DNA from: Coenobita brevimanus | Taxonomy: Eukaryota; Arthropoda; Malacostraca; Decapoda; Coenobitidae | Assembly (NCBI GenBank): GCA_032717465.1 | Contig: CM064666.1 | Coordinates: 761,001 to 825,000 of the forward strand | Length of the DNA stretch: 64,000 nt | Direction: 5' to 3' | Part shown: positions 34,201 to 46,200 of the stretch, one piece after another | How positions within the stretch are numbered: the stretch's first letter is position 1 | Layout of the letters: each line of letters opens with the position of its first letter | Position numbers and translations under genes: made by a program | Notes under the pieces: model-generated | What the model was told of the DNA's origin: nothing | Seen by the model: only the letters and a program-made list of their open reading frames with translations | Databases searched by the model: none

Positions 34201-37200
34201 TATAGCCAGACACCATAATCCTGTAAGGAGTGGCTGTTTTTCTTTGAGTTAGCTGTTTTACGGGGCACTAACCCTTCACCAATCCACTTGTTAACAAGTA
34301 GGGAACACTCATGGGTTGGTTATATGGTTACCACCCAGCACTGTAAACGGTATCTTGGCTTAGAGGAAACCATTAGGCTTGTCACTCAACGTAAAGCCAC
34401 CTGAAAGGGAAAGAAAAGTAATAAAAAGTGACAGGAAGGATGGGAGAAATAGGAAGAGAGGTAGACAGACATGGAAAAAGAATGATAAAGGTGAAGAAAG
34501 AAGTAGGCAGCACTACATCAAGTGAGTGGATGATGGTGAGAAACAGGAAGAGAGGAGGACAGACATGGAAAAAGAATGATAAAGGTGAAGGAAGAAGTAG
34601 GCAGCACTACATCAACTGAGTGGATGATGGTTACTATCTCCTACCACCAACAGGGATGTACACTCACTAATCAAAAGCCCTGAATAGGTGGTCTTGGAAG
34701 GCAGGCTGTCTCTGAAGGTCCGGGTGGTGCCGCCTCAGAAATGTTTCCCAGCACCTCAGCAGCAGGTCCTGGAGGAGGTTCTGCAGCTGGTCTACTGCCA
34801 CCGAGGGTCGCACCTGTATAGTGGACTATGTAGTGGCTTTATTATTGTTTTTGTGGCTTTATTACTGTTGTTTTTGTGGTTTTATTACTGTTGTTTTTGT
34901 GGTTTTATTACTGTTGTTTTTGTGGTTTTATTAGTGCTGTTTGTTCATCCTAACTTGGCAAAGATTTCGGTCTTCAAAAATTATTTGCAGTATCTCCCTG
35001 GCAGATAAAGACGGTACTATGGCTGTATATCTTTACACAGCAGTTTTGATTTATTTATTTACTACATTATTCTAGTGTTAATCTGTTGTTTAGTCCAGCA
35101 TTCAGTAGGGAGAGGTGGCAAATGTAGGCCAAGTTAAAGTGAATAAAGGACAGATCTAGAGCTAATTTTTTCCCATATGGCAACAGTTTTTTACAAGTCT
35201 TTAGCAGGTTAAGGGAAGCTGTAACTTATATTTTAGCTATTTTGTGAGCTTAGCAACTTTCTAACATGCTATGAGAGGAGCAAAATTTGTGAGTCTGTTT
35301 ATGTAGCAAAGGGAGGGTTAGGCAAAGTCTGTGAGTCTGTTTATGTAGCAAAGGGAGGGTTAGGCAAGTCTGTGAGTTTGTTTATGTAGCAAAGGGAGGG
35401 TTAGGCGAAGTTTGTGAGTCTGTTTATGTTGCAACAATACGCACCTGCTGCCCAGCCTCGTTTATTGCTTTCTCCACCTCATTCATCAACACACGGTGGC
35501 AGTGGAACCCACGCAAAAACTTCTCCGCCCTGGAAATATAAGCATAGGAAATTACCGCATGAGTCAGTAACAACTCACTAAGATGGTTAGAGGATGGATG
35601 GGACTGGAGTGTATTGGTGTTGTGATGAGGAGGGGTAGACTGAGATGGTTTGGGCATGTGGAGAGGATGGATGGGACTGGAGTGTATTGGTGTTGTGATG
35701 AGGAGGGGTAGACTGAGATGGTTTGGGCATGTGGAGAGGAAGGATGGGACTGGAGTGTATTGGTGTTGTGATGAGGAGGGGTAGACTGAGATGGTTTGGG
35801 CATGTGGAGAGGAAGGATGGGACTGGAATATATTGGTGTTGTGATGAGGAGGGGTAGATTGAGATGGTTTGGGCATGTGGAGAGGATGGCTGTGGAAGGT
35901 GACAAGTGTGAATGTTGGGGGTTGGGTTGTGAGAGGCAAACCGAAAAACTCCGAATGAGGTCATAGAGCGTGACCTCAAGGTTAAGGAACTGAATAGGGA
36001 GGCTGCCAGAGACCCACCAGCATGGAGAGACGCCATTAAGTGACCAAGGCCGATGCATGCAAGTTGGAGCCTTTACAAATGAACAAGCAAGCAATTTCAT
36101 ACTCGCTTCCCTACAACAACTCTCTCTCTCTCAAGGAAAATGAGCTGCTAAAGATACATTTACTACAAGAAACAAAGATATTGGAGGTTGTAAATGAGGA
36201 ATGGAGATTTAGAGGTTACCGTTTCAGTATGTGCACTCATCAGGGGCTGTCACAGTACGATGCGGGAAGCCCATATCACTGTCCAAGACCTGTATTCCTG
36301 TCGGTTTAGGAAGCTCTCAAACACCTTTTCCTAAGTGATTTCTTTTGCTTATTACACCATACTGTCCTATTCTGTGCTGTGTAAATCCTTCCAGTATCAC
36401 CAGACTCTGCATAAATAACATACAAAAGAATATTAACCAGCCATAACCAAAAATAAATTGTGGAGATGTGCTAGGGAGCTTTTTAACCAACAAGACTAGA
36501 GGCCCAGGGGTACGTGTCCACCTATACGAGAGGCAATGCCCTGTACTGTACTGTCCTCCAACACGTGGTTCACAGTACGAAACAACCAGAGTCATGGCCT
36601 GGCAAATATGAGTCAACTCTTTACGATTGTTACCCCTTTTCTATCTATCTATCTATTGCCAGATGCCTTAATCCTGTAAGGGGTGGCCACAAACAAATTG
36701 CCTCCATGTCACCCTGTCCCCCGCCATTTCACTGCCCTGCTCGCAGCTCACACACCCCTCTCTCATATACCTCTCCACTCCATCCCTCCATTTCATCCTT
36801 GGCCTCTCCCTCCCTCTACCCCCCCCCCTCCAGCTCACTCACATACACTCTCCTCATCAGTCTCTCACTCACTTGGTTGCACTGCCATTTACTTTACATT
36901 TAATCATTCAGTCATTCATCTGCCTGTGTGGTGAACGTACTGAGCAAATGATGTGATGGGTGTGGCCAGGAGCTGCTGTGCTGCCTCTCGGTCCTGGTCC
37001 TGGGGCGTCTGCAGCACAGCATCCACCAACAGCAAGTGGATCACCTTGTCCTGCCACAGAAAAGGTGGAATTATAATAACACTGCAGTAAACACCACAAC
37101 ATCTATCTGTCTGTCTATAACTATATGCCGTAATCACATTAAAAAAATAAATACAGTAATCCCTCCAATATCCGATGTAACAGAGCCAAAGGCATGTCCG

Positions 37201-40200
37201 GATAGTGATCCTGTCCGGATATTGGGCCCCAGCCTCCTGGACTTGTACTTATGGACCCTAACTCAGAGAAACATCTATACAACTCCCTCTGGACATGCAT
37301 TGCACCTATTGAAGTCCCAAATCACACCAATAAGGGACATAAAAGACTGAAATAAATCCAAAAGAACCATAAAATGACATTTTATAGGTTAGTTTATACA
37401 ATATTAAACATTCTGGGTACTTACAACAAGTCCCTGGCTCCTGGACTGGTTTGAACCGCCAGTTTGCAGTACACAGTTAATCCTCTGTACTCTAAATTCT
37501 AATTTCTTAACACTGCACAACACTGTAAGTTCCCGTGTGTTCTAGTGGTGAGGTATTGCAGTTTATTCACTGTTTATTCACAAAAAACAAGTACCTGTGG
37601 CTTGGACTGCTATGAGCATCTGCTCTCGATCGGAGTTAGACTGTGACTGTTGATGATGGCGGGGTAACAGAGTTGCCAGATCGCAATGGCCACATTACCA
37701 ATCTCCTCAACTTTCATTAACAAATTTAACTTTTCATTACCAAATTCATAAAGCTAGCATTTATTCTTCACTAATTATATATACAAGTGGAAATACATGT
37801 AATCACTCTCCTTATAATTAACAGCATGTTGATTATTTTCACGCTATGTAGGGTAGCAGATTAATCAGAGAGAGCAAACAATCCACCATCTCCATCCTGT
37901 GTATCCTCATACACGTGAAAAATCCATTTGGTAATGCATTATTCTGATTCATTACCATTGAATTTTTCATTACCCACACTTGGTAATGAAAAATACCAAA
38001 TGGCAACCCTGACAGGGGGAGGGTTGGCAGAGGGTTGGTTATACGGTTACCACCCAGCTCTGTAAATGGATTCCTGGCTTACAGGAAACTATTTAAGCTT
38101 GTCACTCAAATGTAAAGCCACCTGAAAAGGAAAGAAGTGTAATAAAAGGTGACAGGAAACATGGGAGAAATAGGAAGAAAGGAGGGCAGACACAGAAAAG
38201 AATAATTAAGGTGAAGGAAGAAGTAGGCAGCACTACATCAAGTGAGTGGATGATGGGAGCATTAGGCTTGATGTGCCGTCTCTAGTAAGATACCGAGACA
38301 CCATGATGCAGATGTATTTTGGGTGGGAATAAATTGCAGAAGGCCCAACTCTAACATACAACCATCCACAAAGGTTCAAAAATCACTTAATAATATGGCT
38401 ATGTTTTTATTACTCTTTTCTGTATTTTTTGTAATGGGCTATATTTTCATTACTCTTCTCTGTACAGTAATGCCCCAACATACGATACCTGTAGATGTGA
38501 TGCCCCAGCTTGATGGGGGTAGAAATAGCACCATACCCCACCTAACAATGGCCAAACCCTGGTTAAACGATGGGTTTTTATTTTTTTTACTGATTTTGAT
38601 GATGTTTTAGACTAAAACTGTGTTTAGGTTAGCTTCCTTGACAACTGTTAGGCCATTTAGATTGGCTTTACACTTGTTTTGGGCTCATTTGGGTGGGTTT
38701 AGGACTTGGGTGGGGGGGGAAACCCAAGGCTGGTAAACTCTCCACATTGCTTTCCATTTTAAAAGTACCCCGATATAAATACCCCGCCTTACATTGTAGT
38801 TTTGCCCAACCAATTACATCATTAAACCGGGGTATTACTATATCTTATGTAATGGGCTATATTTTCATTACTTTCCTCTGTATCTTTTGTAACGTTACCT
38901 TGACTGTAATGAGGTATTCGTTGAGGACAGTAGCCTTGGAGATGAGGACTTGTGGCCCATCCTCGAGGTAGGACATAACCACCCGTGGCTCCTCACCCCC
39001 AACCTCGTACAACAGGCTCTCCCCACACAGCGCACTGATATACTGGCTCCTGAAATACATACAGAATACAGAGGGAGGGTTATTCAGTGTAATATACGTA
39101 ATATGGTGTCCACAAGTAAAAGTAACTACAGTATTAGAGTGGTGATGTATTTTTAGTCATTGGTGGTGGTGGTGATGGTGGTGTAATATACTGTACTACA
39201 ATGTCCTGATGATACAACAAAATCACCACATAATACAGCATAAAAGAGACAATATTATTATACTTGATGTGCCATGAGTTCACAGGTATTAAAATTACAG
39301 TACAGTGTATATTGGATCACTTTAATGTTGCCCCATGAGGAGTGTAGGAGTCCGGGGCTAGGCAAGCTGGTCCTGACATTTAAGATGAGAGTGACCAGCC
39401 TCACTCATCCCTGAGTGGCTTTACATAAGCAGTAAACCCCAACCACCCCTTGGATATAAACCTTCACCGGCTCAATCTGACTGGGGCACCTTGGCACCAC
39501 TATTTGGTTATATGGTTACCACCCAGTATAGCAATGGTTTCCCGGTGTACAGGAAACCATTTGACTTGTCACTCAGTGTAGTCACCCGGAGGCAGAAGAA
39601 AGAGGAAAGAATGAAGGAAAGAAAGACAGATGAAGAAGGAAAGAAAGAATAATATGTACAAATTTAAGAATGCTACACTCACCCTGATGATCCATACTGC
39701 TTAAGTGCATGTGCCTCTGAAATATATATATAAAAAAATATTAATAAAATTCAGGGGTCATATCCATAAAACAGTGTAATAATGATAATAATACAGTAAA
39801 AGTCCAATATTTCGGCATCCAATTCCCCGGCAAATCTGACATTTCGGCAGTTTTGAGAAATAATCCCATTTACGAAAATCTCCGATCGTTCGGCAGATTC
39901 TCCGATTTTTTTCGTCAGTCTTGAAATTCTCCATGAGGCTCGCCAGCTAGCTACCCGCCTTTACCCGCCTTAGTGAGTGAGATAGTGAAAGTGATGGAAC
40001 GAGTCTACTACTGCCATGAAGCTCAGAGGCTAGCTCTTTCTCCTATAGCATAAAGAGAGGACAAACATGTAGTGAGTCTAGCATGGGAAAGAGAATCTGT
40101 TTCGCCATTCTTCTGAGTTGTTGCCGTGCTGCTGCCGACTTCTCTTGATTCTTCTGTGTGCTTTGTGAACTTCGTACCAAAATACCTCTGAAATTACTAT

Positions 40201-43200
40201 TCGAGTGTGCTGGGGACTTCTTCCAGCAGTAGCAGACTCCAATCAACCCCTTCTATTGTACATATGTAAATAAGGAACCTACTATAAGTTTAGGTAAGTG
40301 CATGTGAACTTGTAGGCTTACTGTACCATTACATTTATATACAGTATGTTCACTAATTTCTTTATTTTTCATATTCATGTACAGTATAGTACTGTATTCA
40401 TTACAGTATTGTACAGTATCAAACAGTATACAGTACTCTCTCCAAACACATTTGTAATGATATGAGTAATGATGATAGTGTTCACCGAAACATATAAGGT
40501 ACTGAGTGGGTAGGGTTTTCGATAATTCGGCAATTTTGATATTTCGGCACTTGTCTGGTCCCATAGATGCCGAAAAATCGGACTTCTACTGTAATAGGTT
40601 AATGCATCAGGCTATACAGAAACAGCGGTAGTAATGTTGCATACTGTTCCTCACCCCTGCAGTTTAAGAATCTACTTATATTTTACTCTTGCTGCGGTGA
40701 AATGATTATGTACAGCTTGGGAAGGAGACCTCATATTCAGGGGGTTTAAAAATGGCTATCAACCCCCCCCCCCATTTGAAAACTTGGTGGTATTTTGAAT
40801 TTTGAGACAGCAAAAATCAGATATGAAAAAATGTCCTCTGGCTAACAGGGTAAGGTAATCAGAAGGGATACAAATGGCCAAGAAACTATTTGTGTATAAT
40901 TTTGTACTGTACTCTAATTTTGTAGTGTACTCTACCTGTATTTTGAACTGTACTGTACTCTATCTATATTTTGTACTATCTATCTACTGCCAGATGCCTT
41001 AATCCCATATGGGGTGGCCACAAACAAATCGCCTCCACATCACCCTGTCCCTCGCCATTTCACTGCCCTGCTCCCAGTTCACACCCCCTTCTCTCATATA
41101 CCTCTCCACTCCAGCCCTCCATCTCATCCTTGGCCTTCCCCTCCCTCTCTCCCCTTCCACCTCACTCACATACACTCTCCTCATCAGTCTCTCACTCTCC
41201 ATCCTTTCCACATGGCCAAACCACCTGAATGTGTTTTTCCTAACACTTCCTATCACATCCACACCACAACGCTTCTTCACATCCTCACTTGTCAGTCTGT
41301 CTCTCCATGTGACTCCACAGGCTCCTCTCAAATAACTCATTTCCACCGCTCCCACTCTTGACTTGTGTCCCTCCAACAACATCCAAGCTTCACTTCCGTA
41401 CGTTAGAGTTGGTATCACAACACTGTTCTCTATCTATATTTTGTACAAAACACCATATTATGCACTGAAGATGAACATTTGTATTTTTCAGAGGTGGTGA
41501 GGGGTCTCTCTGAGGACCTGTGACTTCCATTACGAGTTGTATCAGTGATAGTCCAACTGAGGGTAAGTACAAATAATTCCAAAATCTAGTATACAAGTTT
41601 AGTAGTACAAAGGAAGGTTAGCAGTTACATGTTAATTTCACCACTCTTGTACAAGTCTACCCCTCCACATCACAACACCAATACACTCCAGTCCCATCCT
41701 TCCTCTCCACATGCCCAAACCATCTCAATCTACCCCTCCTCATCACAACACCAATACACTCCAGTCCCATCCTTCCTCTCCACATGCCCAAACCATCTCA
41801 ATCTACCCCTCCTCATCACAACACCAATACACTCCAGTCCCATCCTTCCTCTCCACATGCCCAAACCATCTCAATCTACCCCTCCTCATCACAACACCAA
41901 TACACTCCAGTCCCATCCTTCCTCTCCACATGCCCAAACCATCTCAGTCTATCCCTCCTCATCACAACACTAATACACTCCAGTCTCATCCTTCCTCTCC
42001 ACATGCCCAAACCATCTCAGTCTACCCCTCCTCATCACAACACCAATACACTCCAGTCCCATCCTTCCTCTCAATTCTTTCACTGTAAACCTAACCCCCC
42101 CAGGCCTCACATTCAAGGATGCACTGCACATCCACCTAATCACTGTCATTTCTGTACATTTGACCCTGTGAATATCCTCTTCCTTTACTGCCCAGGTCTC
42201 ACTACCCTACAGCATCACACCTAACACATGCACACTGTATATGTAGATACCAATGGTGTTGTTAATTCATTCCCTTGGAGTAATGATTGTTCTGATGCAT
42301 GGATTTGTCAGATAAGAAGGTACTGTTGTCTGCTTTCATCTACATCTTGTCTACTGAAATATTAAAAGTTATGTGTTAAGAATGAGTCTCCTTGGCTGTG
42401 TTATTTATATTGTTTTAACACTTATATAATTTGCATCAGTAACACTATCTATCTATTGCCAGATGCCTTAATCCCGTAAGGGGTGGCCACAAACAAATCG
42501 CCTCCATGTTGCCCTGTCCCCCCCCCCTATTTCATTGCCCTGCTCCCAGCTCACACCCCCCTCTCTCATATACCTCTCCACTCCATCAGTAATACACAAG
42601 AGGATAATAAGGTGTACTGTGCAGAATAAATTGGTCAGGAAGAGGTGTGAAGTGTACTGTGCAGAATAAATTGGTCGGGAAGAGGTGTGAAGTGTACTGT
42701 GCAGAATAAATTGGTCAGGAAGAGGTGTGAGGTATACTGTGCAGAATAAATTGGTCAGGAAGAGGTGGAAAGTGTACTGTGCAGAATAAATTGGTCAGGA
42801 AGAGGTGTAAAGTGTACTGTGCAGAATAAATTAGTCAGGAAGAGGTGTTAGGAATTCTTCAAGGTCATTTTGGTCCTGAGGAAAAATGACCTGTACTGTA
42901 CTTTTTCTGGCACCTTGTCCTACTTACCAAGACTGTACACATACCTACAAGTGTACTGTACTTTTTCTGGTGCCTTGTCCTACTTACCAAGACTGTACAC
43001 ATACCTACAAGTGTACTGTACTTTTTCTGGTGCCTTGTCCTACTTACCAGGACTGTACACGTACCTACAAGTGGTGGTGTGAGTTCCACCCCCTGGAGTG
43101 AGGACTGTTGAGGCACGCAGATCACCCAGTGGGGCTCACACCACCCCACCAGCTGCTCCCCATGGTGCTCCTGCAGGGGTCACACACTTGTTAGTTGGTC

Positions 43201-46200
43201 ATCATTTTTATACATATTACACTCAGACCTCGATTTATGGGACTAAATGGGGAATCAACTTGTCCCTTACTTGAAAATGTCCCTTACTTGAAAATGTCCC
43301 TTACTTGAAAATGTCCCTTACTTGAAAATGTCTCTTACTTGAAAATGTCCCTTATTGAAAATGTCCCTTACTTGAAAATGTCCCTTACTTGAAAATGTCC
43401 CTTACTTGAAAATGTCCCTTATATACTTGAAAATGTCCCTTACTTGAAAATGTCCCTTATATACTTGAAAATGTCCCTTACTTGAAAATGTCCCTTACTT
43501 GAAAATGTCCCTTGTTTGAAAATGTCCCTTATATACTTGAAAATGTCCCTTACTTTAAAATGTCCCTTGTTTTACCACATATAAAGGCAATCTTATTATA
43601 AAATGCAATGACTGTTTAACTTATCTTTCTTATTTATACGATTATATATTAATATTATTTTACAGATACTGTACTGTATAAAGAAACATGTTAATGTTTC
43701 ACGCAGCGGACTTTTTGAATGGTCCTGTCCATTTGTAAGGTAGAATATGGAGTCCCTTAAATCCGAAATCCCTTAAATGGAGGTCCCGTAAATTGAGGTT
43801 TGAGTGTAATTGGATAGTTATAACCGAACATGACATAAGACACACATACTTGCAGTACAGACCTATGCTTGATTCACTACAGAACAAATTGGTGTACCTA
43901 GACCAATATAATAACCTGGTACTACCAGCTTAAAGTATAAATACCCAGAGCGTACTGTATTGTTACAAAAACCTGTACAGTACTGTATTTTATAAGAAGC
44001 CTTGTGATTATACAAATTAATTCAAATTTTTGAAAAAGTGATTGCGTACCTTCTGCGGATGCTATCTATCCATCTATTTATTGCCAGATGCCTCAATCCC
44101 GTTTGGGGTGGCCACAAACAAATCACCTCCAAGTCGCCCTGTCCCCCGCCATTTCACTGCCCTGCTCCCAACTCACACCCCCCTCTCTCATATACGTCTC
44201 CAAGGATGCACACTTGCCAAAGACATTCACGTCAAGTTTTCAGTAACCGTATGTGCAGTACACCACAGATATTTTTGTAACTATTTATTTGAAATTACTA
44301 TCATACAGCAATATTAGGTTATAAAATGTATTCTTTATATTTTTCTGAATACTGTACTGTACAGTGGTAGGTGAGTTTTTCAAATGGGATCAGCTTCTAT
44401 CTATCTGTCTATCTATCTATTGCCAGACGCCATAATCCCATACAGGGTGGCCATTTGACTCTGAGTTATTTGTTTTACAGGGAGGGACACTAACCCTCCA
44501 CCAACCCACTTGACATGTAGGGAGCACGTATGGTTTGGTTATATGGTTACCACCCAGCGTTGTAAATGGTTTCTTGGCTTACAGGAAACCATTTGGCTTG
44601 TCAGTCAATGTAAAGCCACCTGTAAAGGAAAGAAAAACAATAAGTAGTGACAGGAAAGATGGGAGAAATAGGTTAATACTTTAAATTCACACTGGGTAGT
44701 AAACTCCCCTGGCATTTAAAAAAAAAAAAAAAAAAACTAACCACTGCTGAGACTAACAGTAAAACTCCCTCCCCCCCTTTTTTCCCCAGTGAAACTTTGC
44801 TTAGTGGTAGGTGGTGGCAACCATCATCCACTCACTTGATGTAGTGCTGCCTACTCCTTCCTTAGCCTTTATCATTCTTTTTCTGTGCCTGCCCTCCTCT
44901 CTTCCTATTTCTCCCATCTTTCCTGTCACTACTTATTGCTTTCCTTTCCTTTACAGGTGGGTTTACATTGAGTGACAAGCCAAATGGTTTCCTGTAAGCC
45001 AAGAAACCATTTACAACGCTGGGTGGTAACCATATAACCAAACCATACGTGCTCCCTATGTGTCAAGTGGGTTGGTGGAGGGTTAGTGCCCCTCCCTGTA
45101 AAACAAATAACTCAGAGTCAAATGGCCACCCCGTACGGGATTGTGGCGTCTGGCAATAGATAGATAGAAACTTTGCTCTGCATATTGGAAGAAAGCATGT
45201 ATGGCTTTCAGAGTTAAATAAATGAAGATTTGCTCAATTTTTGTAATACTAATGATACAATTATCATATTGTTTATAAAGACTCCAACATGCTTCCATGT
45301 GTTGGCCCTGGTAACCTAATGGTGGCTGTCCATGTCACTTGATCTCTGGCAGCCTTCCTGTTTAGTGCCTTATATATGGTATCTTTTATTTAATATTTCA
45401 TAGGAGTGCAGATCTTTTATTTAATGTTTCATAGGAGTGCAGATCTTTTATTTAATGTTTCATAGGAGTGCAAATCTTTTATTTAATGTTTCATAGGAGT
45501 CCACGGATAATATTAAACAAAATTATCCCTGACGGATGACGCCTGCAGGTTCTGTACGTAGGCTTTTTGTGTTTTTTAAGGACACTTGTTTTTTTCACGT
45601 CTGTTCTAGTGCCCCTTGCTTAGGAAAATGCAGCATGTGTGTACAGCAGCCTACATATGACAGGATTCAGGCTGACTTAAAACAAATACTGACATTCAAA
45701 GTGTTCTGTAGAGAAACCCTTGCATAATCCAGGCAGTGTCTGTGCTGAAAGGTGCCTCCTCTCCTTTATTTTGGATTCAGCTGGTTAATTTGTTGATTCA
45801 GCTGGTTAATATCCCTAAAATTTGGATTAATAGTAAGAATGATTGTGGCTGAAAAGGGGGAAGAAATCAGCCTTAGAACTGTGATATGGTGCACTATGGC
45901 TTAATGTCTCTTGATAAGGGCAATCTGCTTCTTCAATGCATCATAGCCTAATTAACTAAACCCAGGTCATCTGCATTAAACCAGGTAGATTGCAGGAAAC
46001 CATTTACAACGCTGGGTGGCAACCATATAACCGACCCACATGTGTTCTCTACATGTCAGCAAGTGGATTGGTGGAGGGTTAGTGCCCCTCCCTGTAGAAC
46101 AACAAACTCGGAGACAAATGGCCACCCCTCATGGGTCTGTGGCATCTGGCTATAGATAGATGGATTGCATATGATGCTTAATAGTGAATCAAATTATTAT

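Noticed and set aside
41470..41545. Extra VPS9-gene exon on the minus strand ([17 protein letters not shown])
   Set aside because: Exons 2, 3 and 4 already join in phase without it, and its edges lack a convincing acceptor-donor pair in phase.
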